Shown: positions 48,150 to 62,262 of the stretch, piece by piece
Position numbering within the stretch: position 1 is the stretch's first letter
Layout of the letters: each line of letters opens with the position of its first letter
Assembly (NCBI GenBank): GCA_019914945.1
Contig: CM034102.1
Coordinates: 15,861,501-15,925,500 of the forward strand
Source: Typha latifolia
Taxonomy: Eukaryota; Streptophyta; Magnoliopsida; Poales; Typhaceae
DNA length: 64,000 nt
Direction of reading: 5' to 3'
Notes under the pieces: model-generated
Databases searched by the model: none
Seen by the model: only the letters and a program-made list of their open reading frames with translations
What the model was told of the DNA's origin: nothing
Position numbers and translations under genes: made by a program

Positions 48150-51100
48150 GAGAAACTACAAATGGGTTCTTGTAGAAGATGGAAGCAAGTACCGGAAAAA
48201 TCCCAGCTTTCTTACGATGGAGAATCTCATGAGCTTTCCCTGGAGCAATGCTTCGCCATCACCAATGAGAAAACTCAAGCTGTTCTTATCTCAACTTCAC
48301 TTCCACTCCTTTTCTCCTCGATCGGGAAGGGTCACGAGATTCATTTATTTTTAGACTTAGTCAGCTGACGTGGCACCCAAGAGGGGAAGCCTCCACTTAT
48401 ACGATCACATGGGAGCTTTATTCACACTCGATTGGTCTATCGCAGCCGTACGATGTCTGATCATGGAGTAAAACATTCTGTTCATTGGAGGGCCCAGATT
48501 GTCCCGTGGGGCCGCAACCAAACGGACAGTGACGACCAACTCGACTCACAAGCGCGTCACTGAGTCGGGTGGGCCCAGTGCCAACTCTCATCTCACAACT
48601 TACAGCTTGCAAAGAAGTAGATCACATCACATGGTACGTACGTAATAGTTCTCTATGAATAATTCTCCAGGATTTACTCATACTTAATTAGAGGATCTTT
48701 GTAGAAAGGAATAATTAAACTCAAATGCACATACTCTTTTTCTTATATACAATTACCCCTGAATTATAAAAATATATATATATATATCTCTCACTCTTCG
48801 ACACTAAAATTTTTTCTCCCTAACTTTTCTTCTTCTTTTTTTTTAATTGAAAATAAGAGTAAAATAGTATGCAGCTTGGCCCAAAAGGGCAGTCGAGTCT
48901 AAAATTTCAAAACCCAATTGGGCCTTATGGGCTTAGAATTGGGCCTCTCCGACCAAGTCTTCTAAGCAAGCCTATGCTAACCTGCGCGGGGTGGTCACGT
49001 TAGTTCTCCACCTTGATGAGTTGGTGTAGGGTGTGAAATGCAAAATTGGCTATTTATGCTAATGTGTGTATGTGTTATATGGAGATTATATATTATGTAA
49101 TTCTAAAGTCTAAACTGCAATGTTTATTAAAGTAATTGTTTCTAATTTGGTTACTACTAGCTATTATTAGATTGGAATTATCTTTATTTGAAGGTGGAGG
49201 ATATTAGAAGGTTTGGTAAATAACTGGCCCATTTCGGCCCAGTGGATCAACTTTCATTTTCTAGCCTATTTTTGCAAATTAGGTAAGGAGAACTCCATTT
49301 AAGATGATAAAAATGCCCCCATTAAATTTATTAGAGTGGAGAACTGTAAAGAGATAAGAGTATGAATACGATAGTTATTTTACTTATGTTATTCTCTCAA
49401 TAATATTTTTTGTCCGATTTCTACAAAAATAAATAAATAAATAAAGAGAGATATCACTCTGTAGTAGCAGCCCAATTTATCTTACATCTATCAGCAACAA
49501 CATGGGATGATAGATTGGGTGGCTAACTATCGTACAAACAAAAGGCATATATATATTGATTCTGTTGGAGTATGAAATATTTCTTTTTTGTTTTCTAGTA
49601 GCTTAAAGTATTGGAGGAATTGATAAATTAATATGATATTATAGCAAAAATTCTAAGTTTAATTATATCAAACTTATTTTTATATTAAAATATAATATAT
49701 TCACTTATTAAAATTAAATTTACTTTCTGAGTTTAAAGAAACATTATAGAAAAAATGAGAAGTCGTGTTATAAAATCTCTAAAAACGAAATACGAATAAC
49801 AAAATAGTAAAATATAAACATAATTCTTCGTAGGATCGTACCTACTTATGGCAAACGATTACGATTCAATCATTTATAAACATAATTTTCTTCGTAGAAG
49901 AAAAAAATGAATTGATCTATGTGCACTTGCTTTGGCTCGTGATTTATCATTATGAGTCATTTTTTTAGAAGGGTTAGCTCTATCAAAATATTTTATACGT
50001 GACTATTACTATTATAGTGTAGTGGTAAGAACGTAACTCGCCCATTGTAGAAGATTACAATATTAAATACTTATGAGAGTAAATTTCTTGGTAAAAAAAA
50101 AAAATTCTATGTGGGCTTGTTTGGCTCGTTCTAGCTGATAATTTAGCTCATTTATAACCAATTTTTCAGAAGGACCAGCTCATATGTCCAACATATACTA
50201 TTAAAGAGTGTTAGCCCCACTCTGGAACCTATGATTAGCCTACATGCTCTCTATCTATCAATAAAAAAAATATCTCAAACCTAAAAACAAAATGGAGTGT
50301 TAATATAATAAAAATAAATTTAATTCTCTAACTACTTAAAACTTTTTTAATTAGTTTGTGAAATCCCCATAATTTGCTACAGCTTCTTCCTTTTTATGCT
50401 TCCATAGCTTTTCTAACCAGACTTTATAATCAATAAAAAGAAGCCCAACTTTGATGTGTGTGCATGGTAGTAGTTGAGCATATTTATTATTCCTCCCCCT
50501 GAAGGCATTGCAAAACATCCCAGTCACCTATCAAAACTACTTGCAGCTCATAAAAGAAGCTACCTATAACTGAGCTCAAGAGAATCTCTTCAAAAGAAAG
50601 AAAGAAAAAAAAAACTCTGGCGTAGAAATTGAACTCTCCAACTGCCAACTTTGGGAAGGTAAACAGTAATAAATTCTCAACACAAAAGAAGCCCATATTA
50701 TATATGCGTGCAGTACGAGTATAACATTTCTACCTGCTTCACTGTGTGTGCTTGGAGAGTGACATCCACAGAATGCAAAGAAATTCTTCTAACTCTTCAA
50801 TTTAAATCTCTCTCCGAGTTAAGAAATTTTTCATTGAAAGCGATTCTCGTTAACGTACCTAAGTGGCATCCACATAAATTAACTATAAATCACCTGTGCT
50901 TGGATAATTTTAAAAAAAAATTCTAACTAAATGGATAGTTCCAAATTTCCTTGATGGCTAAACAGCAAAGTGTCACCATCTTCTTTTCAAGACAACGATG
51001 AGTTCTTTTTAGGAAGGACACCATTGAACAGTAGTCCATTGTTACAGACGTACACCTGCCCCAGTTATTGAGTGTCTCACTTTGCCTTACTCTCGACTAA

Positions 51101-52200
51101 GCACAAGGTACATTTGACACTATGTATATATTTAATATAGAATTTTTTTTTTTAAAAAAAAACCTTCAATATTTTTACATATTTGCCGCCTAATTTTTTA
51201 AAATATCAGAATTGCCGTGAAATATTTTTAACAGATTATTATTAACCAAGAAGTTTATGTGGATGACTAAAATATTCTCTCTCTTTTTAAGTTTGGAGTG
51301 TAATGTATTTTAATCATAATTAGTTAGATTTAATTAATAGAATAACATCTTAAAAAGAGCTATTTTGAAGAATACAGTGACGAGTATAATTATTTTAAAA
51401 CATTTCAGTAATAATTATGTATAAATTCTAAAAGCTTATCAAATACAGTGTAGATATATTTTTTCTTTATTTGATGAGAAAAAGGGAACCACATTATGAA
51501 GTCAAATTAAAAAAATATATATATCTTTTAGAAATGTTTAAAAGTAATATAGTATTCTCTATTTTCTAAACCATTGTTAGATTTAAATCAAGTTAGTATA
51601 AATAATAAATATAGACAAAATGTACGTTATTTTGTACAAAATTTTATCTTCTTTCATTTGTGATGTTTCAAGCCGAGGTTGATGCCTTCCTAATGCCAAC
51701 TGGATACGTAATTTTGTTGGGCCAATACTTGCTTGTCACTAGAAGCAACTAATTTGTCTCACTATCTTTTAATTTTAATCCAATATAATTTTTATTTATC
51801 CACTCTTCTCAGAGCAAATGGAGACTTATTTTTCCTGGCATGATTTTAATTATTTATGTTGCTCCAAGTTCAAACTTCAAAGTATGAATGAGACTTAAGA
51901 CTTATATTATTAATTTCCATCTAAATCATTTCATAAACTTATGAACTATGGTGGATAATAATAAGGAGCTTATTGTTAACGAGAGTGTTGAGTTGGTTAA
52001 GAAGGAATAATATTAAAATAATAATTTGTGCTCATTAATCTTTTCCGTGTATTAAAGCTACCACAAGTTCCTAGAGGCCACACACGCCCCAAATAGTGAA
52101 AAAATAAATCATCTTTTCGTTTTCTTGATAATCTAAATTACGGTTTTGCCATCATCTTCCCTTTTTTCCATGGTTTTTATTTTTTATTTTTTGTGTTTAG
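48150..52200. other. Divergent intergenic region of about 4 kb between PMT and FBW2
   Basis: It separates leftward from rightward genes. The left 500 bases are moderately GC-rich promoter. The rest is AT-rich with no protein-like frame. Near 49998 the sequence TAGTGTAGTGGTAAGAACGT resembles a tRNA A box and the following bases resemble a tRNA anticodon arm, but the B box is degraded, so a SINE relic is possible. No functional RNA gene is seen. Confidence 0.45.
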
Positions 52201-52213
52201 ATTGTTGATTGGT

Positions 52214-52214
<1 letters not shown>

Positions 52215-52254
<40 letters not shown>
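52215..52254. repeat. (CT)n microsatellite upstream of FBW2
   Basis: About 40 bases of pure CT, about 1.05 kb upstream of the FBW2 ATG. It probably lies at the promoter or first untranslated exon, since a leader intron seems to end at TTGTAG near 53270. Confidence 0.85.
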
Positions 52255-52259
<5 letters not shown>

Positions 52260-52974
52260 TATTGCTGCAGATCCAACGGAGGAATCGACTCTTTCCTATT
52301 GGGTATTGCTTAATTTAAATTAGTTGTTCTTCTCCAATCTTTTCTACATCTCAAATTTTCTATCACGTCTTTGGACAGAGATCTGCAGAAGATTTTCAAT
52401 AGTATTTTGCAAACTTTTCCTTTTGCAAAGTTGATGGCTTTTTCATGTCCGGATTCGGTACTCGTTCTCTTTGACTCGGGTGTGATACTAAGATGTGGGT
52501 CTTGATGTCGAGATCTTTCTCCTTGCTAATTTTGCTTATCCCGGTCGATGGCAATTGGTCAAAAGATGCAATCCCCTCTTGGGATTTTTGGTATCATAGT
52601 TTCTTGTCTCCATTTCGCCAACATTTTGCATAGCGTTCTTGCTTTCTATCTCATGATTTGTGTGGTTGAAGCAAATTTTGTGGGTGAGTTGATGAGCTTT
52701 TGGTGATGGGATGGTTCGCCTTTCCTGTTTGGAGCCTTGCTTCTTTGTTATTTGTTCGGTTTTTGGACAGGTTCCCCCAACTTGGTTTTCTGCCATTAAA
52801 CCCATCCATTGATCAAAAGAGGCACCTTTTTTTGATTCCATACCACAACCACAAGCATCTCTTAGTCAGATCTACCCTACTCCGCCGTTCTTGAATCTGT
52901 GCTTGTTCTCTTAATTCCTTCTGTTTAGTTCTGGTTTTCTTTTTTCCTTATTTCTGGATTCTTTAGTGAAGCCC

Positions 52975-52978
<4 letters not shown>

Positions 52979-53010
<32 letters not shown>
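52979..53010. repeat. Poly-T run of about 32 bases
   Basis: A homopolymer inside the presumed leader intron of FBW2. The DNA before and after it shares a similar pattern (CCCCCAACT...GATCAAAA), suggesting an imperfect duplication of roughly 260 bases on either side. Confidence 0.8.
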
Positions 53011-53011
<1 letters not shown>

Positions 53012-53299
53012 CTGGATGAATTCCCCCAACTGGGCTTTCCTCAATTAGTCCAGCCATTGATCAAAATAGGTAGTTTTTTAGTTAAATTCCCCAACAGCAT
53101 TTCTTATGCAGATCTAGCCAATTCAGCCATTCCTAATCTATGCTTGTTTCTTTTTTCTTCTTTTTGTTTAATTCTTGTTTCTGATTTATTTTAGTAAAAA
53201 AAAATAAAATCCAGTTTCCTTCTAGTGTTTGTTGAACAAATTCTAGAACTTGATAGCAATCTCTGTTGTAGGGTTCTCCTTCTGCTTCTGAGGTAAAAT

Positions 53300-54898
53300 A
53301 TGGGGGAGTGCAGTAGTGAGTTCAGGGGCTGGGAGGAGCTGATTCCTGATGCCCTTGGCCTAATCTTCCGCAACCTCTCCCTGCAAGAGGTTCTTACTGT
53401 TGTCCCCAGGGTGTGCAAATCTTGGGGCCACGTGGTTTCCGGGCCTTACTGCTGGCAAGAGATCGACATCGAGGAATGGAGCCAGCGGTGCAAGCCGGAG
53501 CAGCTGGATAGGATGCTTCAGATGCTAATCACCCGGAGCTGTGGCTCCTTTCGAAGGCTCAGTGTGTCTGGACTGCGAAATGACTCTTTGTTTTCCTTCA
53601 TTGGTGACCAGTGAGTTGAATATGTCTGAGAAACTTTCATTTCCTCAAAATGCAATTCATATAGATCTATGTTCAGTTGGATTCATAAGCCACATATGAT
53701 AATTATAAAAAAGTGTTCTTTCTATGATGTTGGTTATCTGATGCATATGCATAAAGTACGAATTCTTGAAACTTATATTGTGGATGCACTTTAGAATATC
53801 TCAGACACCAATTATGATGTGCAATAATTGTTTACTAGTGTTTCATCTTTTTATATAGTGGTTACTTGTTAATTTCTCTTATTCCTGTAACTTCCTCAAA
53901 AGTCATTGATATTTTAAGTAGTTTTATTAGCTTAAAATCTTCTCTATTCCCAATTATCACATGGAGAATAAACATAAAATCCTTGGTCATATTTGAGGAC
54001 ATGGAGAAAATTTTGTTCTCATATTCCCAATTATCTCATATTGCAAGCTGTATGTTTTATGATATGCTTCAGATTCAAGCTCTACTTCGGACGTAATCAA
54101 CGATGATGTAAAATGGTTATGTCAAGAACAAATAAGTAATAAATATAGATCAAGGCATTGAGAGACCTGACCATTTTTTTACTGTATTTAATTGAATAAG
54201 TGTCATTTGCCATGTATTTATTTTATTTTGATTTTGCCAGTGCTACAACCCTTCAGACATTAGAGCTACCACGGAGCGAAATAAGTGACTCTATTGTAGA
54301 GTGTGTTGCACCAAGATTATCCAACATCACTTTCTTGGATGTGAGCTACTGCAAGAAAATCGGTGCTCGTGCCCTCGAAGCATTTGGCCAGCACTGTAAA
54401 TCCCTCATACGACTTCGACGACGAATGCATCCATTGGAGGTGGCAGACAAGGTATGCCAAGATGATGAGGCCTATGCCATTGCCTGTACAATGCCAAAGC
54501 TTCGCCATCTTGAGATGGCCTACCTTCTTCTCACAACCAGAGGTGTTCTTGAGATCCTTTCTCAGTGCAGGGATCTCGAGTTTTTAGACATACGGGGGTG
54601 TTGGGATGTGAAACTTGACGAGAAGTTCTTGAAGGAGCGGCATTCTGGCCTGAAGGTATTGGGACCTCAAATCGTGGATTGCTATGAAAGGAACTTCTGG
54701 GATGAGTGCTCGGATTACTCAGATTCCTCTGTCTACTCTTGGGAATTCATGGAGGATGGGCTTGATTTTTATGAGGGTGGAAGTGATGATGATGGTGTTT
54801 GGGACGAAGGACAACCACTGGATGGCTTGGAAGTCAGATTCTATGGTGGTGGACTAAATGATGCCTTTCTTGCTTTTGACTGGCCTCCATCTCCATGA
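53300..54898 (+). CDS. FBW2: F-box protein FBW2-like (SCF ubiquitin ligase substrate receptor)
   Basis: Exons 53300-53610 and 54241-54898 join in phase to give 322 residues, near the known FBW2 length. The F-box is at about residues 11-50 (WEELIPDALGLIFRNLSLQE), then VVPRVCKSWG and GPYCWQEIDIEEWS, all hallmarks of FBW2. Leucine-rich repeats follow (LSNITFLDVSYCKKIGARAL, LEFLDIRGCWDVKLDEKF). The C-terminus is acidic (DECSDYSD, EGGSDDDGVWDE). In Arabidopsis FBW2 is part of an SCF complex that drives turnover of AGO1, so this gene may tune small-RNA silencing; the transfer of function is an inference. A leader intron likely precedes the ATG, ending at TTGTAG near 53270. Confidence 0.93.
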
Positions 54899-56239
54899 CA
54901 GCCATTATTGCCTCAAAGAACAGCTTAGTCCGGTACTATTACTAACTCTGTTCCTTTGTTTTCGAAACTACCAGAATTAACTTCTGTTGTATTCATCTCA
55001 AGAATGTCGTATAGGAACTTATGTTGATGTAAACTGAGTGTTTACATGAAGCAAGGTAATGTGGTGGATCTCTTCTTAAAGAGCTTGTGTACAAATAGTT
55101 GCGTTGTTCTATAAATACTAATAATATGCTTGTGCATCTAACTAGATCAAAGTTAGTTGTTTGCTTGATTATCTCATGGAATCTCTTGGATCAACTGCAG
55201 ACCGTAAGTAAATGTGTCGAACTTCATTATATTCATCGAAAGGATGGTTATGCAAATTTACGCTGTAGTATTTGATTTGATATGTTTTAGGGTAGTCTAA
55301 CTATCTTACAGATGAAAGATGCGAAATGTGGCAATTGTGAGCAAATTCAGAATGTTTCTTCCATAAACTTCAGGCTCACAGTGAGCAATTCATTTATTGT
55401 TGGATATTGTTTGATCTCCTATGCAAGACAAAGCTATATATTAAGACTTCAATTCTCTTGATCCTTTTTGTCAATCTTCTTCTTCTTTTTTCCTATTGCT
55501 TTGGTGGCTCCTTGTTTTGATGCTATGTTTGCTAATCCTCTCCCCCTCTCACTTACTCCTGGTTATGGTAGTCAAGCAATTGAGTTGACCAGAGGACTTG
55601 CTTGTAACCCAAATCCACCTTTTCTTTATCTTAAATTATTTTGTAATATTGCCATTTTTCCATGGCATTTCTGTCTAGCGTACAAGTATAAGTTTATGAA
55701 GCATGTCAATTATGTTGGAAATTCTAAACTCAGTGGGTCTTAAAAGTAAGTAACAAAAGTTGGGTGTTGCTAAATGTTTAAAAAGTAAAGTTTGTAGTAT
55801 AAGCAATACGATTCTTGACCTTGATGTACTAAAATATAGATTACTAAATTAGGAAATTCGAACATTTTACTTCAGTTTGGTTGCAACTCACTGTGGGCCC
55901 AGCTCGGGTACAGAGGAATCTTCCAATGACCATTTGGACGCCACTTGGTCCTCCGTTCAACTTGGCATCCTTTTCCATCTTCTTCGCTGTCGAGCGTTCA
56001 TTCATGGAGCCAGCCACTTGGCCTCTGTAAAGAATCTCAGATATGGACATGAACGGCCAGGATGCGCTCATAAGTTGTCTCTTTTTCTTGATAGACAGAC
56101 CATTTGGACAATTGCACATATCAACCTTCTTTAGTGCTTTTTATAATCACTTAGTTTAAGCAGCTAAACCTGGGCATGATAGTATTTGAAATCTTCATCT
56201 CTACTTTTAATACAATATTAAAAACTTAAGTTGTCAGAG
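54899..56239. other. Intergenic region after FBW2, with an unassigned ORF pair
   Basis: The first 250 bases are the likely FBW2 3' UTR. At 55844-56134 both strands are open for more than 80 codons. The minus-strand frame (91 codons: MCNCPNGLSIKKKRQLMSAS at its start) is the more protein-like, but I do not recognise it. The rest shows nothing I can name. Confidence 0.4.
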
Positions 56240-56250
56240 AATAATAAACC

Positions 56251-57893
56251 TTATATTTTAACAAGAATACCCCCCATCTCAGCTTGCCCTAAAAACTCAT
56301 TCTTATAGAACCCTCGGTTTGCATACTTGTATACCCGCCACACCAGCTTCGGTAGGTTATTCGATAACCGGAAGAAGCCGCCGTTCCTCTGGATCCCGGC
56401 GCCGGTTATGATCCCGTTGAGGAAATCCGTCACGATGCTCGCGACGATCATCATCAGGCCCTCAAACAGCATCATGCACACGAACAGCACTTTGTAGCTC
56501 AACAGGGTAGTAGGCTAGAGCACCTGGCACCTGGGAGGGACTACTGATATCAGAGCCAGGTATGGAGTGGCTGAGATAGTATTAGACACCATGAGTGCAG
56601 CGATACCGTAATGCCCATTTAATCTTTCCCTTCCAAATATCTGATCATGAAAGCAGAAATCAGAATAAGTTTGTCTAGTTAGCAAATAAATCATATGAAC
56701 TCATCTTCATGTCCTTCACAAAGGATGGGAATCCTCATGAAAATTTTAAAAAAAATGCAGCAACGAACATGAGCATAGACCCCCCCTTGCCTGAAAGATT
56801 TTCACACCAATATCGTTGTTCATTAGATGCCAACCATGGATTGCATCCAAACACAGAGGCAGAGAGCAATATAGACAAGGGACTGAGATAAGAAGCTAGC
56901 TTGATTGCCTTTCTTCACCAAATCTCCACCCTTCATTTAAATTACACAAAAAGAATCAGAATATATGATCCTTTGTACAATATCGGAAGCTAGAATAGAG
57001 TTTAAAGACGGATCATTTTCTATACCTTATTGCGTGTGTCTTCTATTTTTTGTCACTTTCTGTAACTTGATGGAAGACTCGTAAGAGTTTACAAAAATAT
57101 CAATTGCTTTAGCTCTGCTTGTTGGCTGAGCTTCTGGGCCTTCCTCAATATCCTGATGACATAGTTGAAATGTTCTAAAATTTTCTACGACTAATATCGA
57201 ACAAATTAAAAGAACCATGAAATTAAAGATGATACGAACCTTTTTCAAAATCTTTGTTGATGGTTCTTAGCCTCTTAGGAAGTGATCAGAAGGATTCATC
57301 AGAGAAGGACAGGGGAAACCATTCAAAACAAAGAACTGGAAAGAAGACAAAATTAATCGTGGATCATGAACTATTTATGCAATTAACAAACTAAGATATG
57401 TTAATATATAGCTAAGCTACCTCATTGGTTTCTGAAGCAGAGGGCCAAAGTAAACAGTCTTGTCATATGGAAGTAAGCATAAGCTATGGAAGAGCTCAAA
57501 CACTTCACTGCTAGGTTGATGGATCTCCGGGACGGCCGTCATCTCTTCACGCCGAACCTGTCTCGCGATCCGTCTCACCACGTGCACGGTACGACGCCGA
57601 GCTATCGAGCCCGTTCGTCGGCTCGTCGACGAAGAGCAACTCCGGCCCAGCCAAGATCTCTATATAAATGATCACCCTTCTCTTTTGGTCACACACTAAT
57701 CCCCTTGGACGTCCATCCCCCTATTCTTGTGTCCATAGCTTCTCTTAGACCCATCTCTCTAATCGTTTCCTCTGCTCGCTTCTTCTTCTCCGACCACGAC
57801 ATAGAATCCGGCAGCTGGAGCTGCGCCGGAGTAGTAGACGGCTTCTCGAACGGTGAGCGTCGTCATAAGGACATCGTCTTGATTCACGTAGGC
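56251..57893 (-). pseudogene. ABCG (white-brown complex) half-transporter pseudogene
   Basis: Pieces of one ABCG half transporter follow in order on the minus strand. AYVNQDDVLMTTLTVREAVY is at about 57893-57830. After a frame shift come LQLPDSMSWSEKKKRAEETI and REMGLREAMDTRIGGW (to about 57700). The ABC signature is destroyed (ISV then a stop at 57694-57680). Walker B and D-loop survive as LLFVDEPTNGLDSS (about 57640-57600). Then HQPSSEVFELFHSLCLL and TVYFGP (to about 57430), NPSDHFL (about 57290), a linker exon DIEEGPEAQPTSRAKAIDIF (57154-57030), NQASFLSQSL (about 56900) and the transmembrane part EGLMMIVASIV, GGFFRL and YKNEFLG (56502-56260). The Walker A exon is missing. Multiple shifts and stops rule out function. 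Members of this family export lipids and cutin or wax precursors. Confidence 0.85.
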
Positions 57894-57899
57894 CCAGAA

Positions 57900-58985
57900 C
57901 AATAAAAAAGAAAGCTATCACTTATGCAATTAAGTCCAAATAAATGCTCCATGTGTGAAGAAGATAAAAAGGAAATGTCGGAAGTGATGCTTGACCAATA
58001 GGAGAGAAGATTTAAGGACGTCTTGAAGATTTAATGCATATTCTACTCGGGAGTACAGTATAATATTAGTAGAGTTAGGGCTTAGGCACGTGGGATGCAA
58101 GCACTGGAATGCAAGCATTGGAATGCTATCCTGCTTTCCAGGAAGCATCTATAACGTTATTTTCTTTTAATTCAAAAAGATTATATACGGCAAAAGTCTT
58201 ACCTAGCACACTAATACCCTCTTTGCTTTGAGTTTTAAAAACCTCTCGAATTAGTTTAGAGTCTTTAAACTAGTTTAGTAATTAAATGTTTTTTTTATAT
58301 CTAATTAAATTTATTCTTTAAAAAGATTAAGACTAACTAATCGAAAGTTGGAGGCTTAATCTTAAACTAAATAAGGCCAAGACATCTAATCACACTGTAC
58401 ATGAATACAAATTTTTTTGAATTAAAAAGATAGAAACTATTAAAAACATTAACCGAAAGATTTAGAATAATAAATATATGCCAACTCACTAATATAAGTC
58501 GTCACGAATCGGATGACCCGCACCAAATTTGCACTCACGATATAATTTAGAAATATAGCATTAGTAAAAAAAATCCTCTATAATAAGATTCTATGGAGTA
58601 AGATTAATACAGTACACATGGCTCAGTTAATATCGACCATTCTTTTCTGACTAATTATTGACTAGATTTGCCATATTTTATGTATAGAAACTAGGGTCTT
58701 AATTTATTTTTTCCTTTGGGCCCCATTATAGCAGTAGGACAGCAATCCTGTTGGGATAAACTATGAAGCAGAAACCAAACATCTGAACCGAAATGCCCAT
58801 TGGCCATAATAAATCAATGAAATATCTTTTCTAAATTCTCTGCACCGAGACTTAAAAAGTCAAAATTACCCTTCCAAGTTCCAACCTTACTCTCTCTCCC
58901 CTCTTTTGCTCCTCTTCATCCCCTTCCCTTCTTTCGATTGCACACCGCTCCTTTTTATTTTCTTCCCCCAAAATTCCCAATCCAC
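57900..58985. other. Intergenic region and promoter of the 14-3-3 gene
   Basis: AT-rich sequence without a credible frame. The last 130 bases are a pyrimidine-rich leader (CTCTCTCCCCTCTTTTGCTC) running up to the ATG at 59002. No ABCG first exon is found here, so that part of the pseudogene is lost or unrecognisable. Confidence 0.5.
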
Positions 58986-59001
58986 AAGGCCTGCTACCTC
59001 C

Positions 59002-60927
<1,926 letters not shown>

Positions 60928-62262
60928 AAACTAAGAATTAAACGCCATCCTCTTCTGCTCTTTGTGATTTTTAACTGCTTCGACTGGCAGAATGATGGTC
61001 TTTCTTAGTTGTTGTCTTTTAGTATCTCTCCTGTTGTGCTTGTTTCCTTCATCTTTTCCCTCTTTATTAGGTGTGCTGGTATTTGAGAAATGATATTATA
61101 CTCATCTATTTAATATTTGGCTTCTACTTGCTCTTCCTTACAATTATATTTCTAGCTGTTTGAAGTGATCTGTATATACGTCGTATGCTATTGTGTTACC
61201 GTTCTTACGTTTCTTGCTATCTCTACATATGGTGATGCCATGTGAGCAATCGTATTATTGCTCATGCAACCCCTATGTTATTTTTGATGCAAGGTTAAAG
61301 TTACGCATCTCTCTGTGTTCCATTTGTTTGAAAAGTGATTCAAAGTCGGAAGAAAATTGGGCCTTGGCAAGCTACTCTATTCAAGATGGTTCGAGCTTGG
61401 CACGATGCCATCTTGAGATCTCCTGGCAGATAAAAAGTCAATACTTTGACAAGATATTGCATCAGTTATCCAAGAAATGCGTACTTGGTCTACATTCAGA
61501 CCAACATACGAACCATTATTATCCGTATTTATCTCCGTATTTCAAGGCGAAGACCCTTTTTGTTGCACCACTAATTTCAGACAAATCCTTACTAAACAAC
61601 TATTTACTATTAAAAAAATGGAGCGTCTGTTATCAAAAGTTCTCTCGAAAGGTTTACTACTCTCTTTATGTACAATTTGAGACTTTTTACTTCCAACTTT
61701 TGTCTTATATTTTTTTTATAAATTATTTAGTCCATAAACAAATTATAGATTAGATAAAGAGATTAGTCTTTAACGTCTGAGCTAAACACTCTTATTATAT
61801 AAAGATTTACTGAAATATTAAACCTAAGCACATCGACCTTTTTCGTCTTTTAAGATGGAGGAGATGGCCGGCCCATTTAACCACGTCTGCATCGAAACAC
61901 ACGACCGCCTTCTCTGTTCTTTGAGGTGTCAGGTGGCTACTACTTAGTCCTCAACCGCCAATCCCATATGCAGACTCTTCTAACATCCAACCTCGTGAAT
62001 TCCCCATAAAGAATTACCAATTGAGACCTTTCTGTGGTCATGACTTCAAGGGCACCCTTTACTACTCTGTACGAGATGTCACTTGGTGGTCTTGTAACGA
62101 CCAAGGAGAGGTGAGTGTCAATTTTCAGTGAGGTAGACGCCATCTTTCTCATTTCTTTAGCGGTTTTCAAAAGGCTTGAGTTGTTGTTTTGCTTAATTTT
62201 TGGTGTTCTCTTCGACGTTTCAGTGTAGATTTTGAACTTCTGAGAGCTGGGTTTGTGTAAAG
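60928..62262. other. Intergenic region between the 14-3-3 gene and the coiled-coil gene
   Basis: It contains the 14-3-3 3' UTR, then DNA with a long open frame on plus (61193-61753) that has no recognisable motif and is probably chance. From about 61850 a promoter/leader-like region leads to the next gene. Confidence 0.45.

Noticed and set aside
47854..48368. Open frames upstream of the PMT gene on both strands
   Set aside because: They lie in the promoter/leader of PMT, contain poly-T or poly-K runs and show no family motif.
61193..61753. A 186-codon plus-strand frame downstream of the 14-3-3 gene
   Set aside because: It is tyrosine/leucine-rich with no recognisable domain or splice context; it probably arises by chance in AT-rich DNA.
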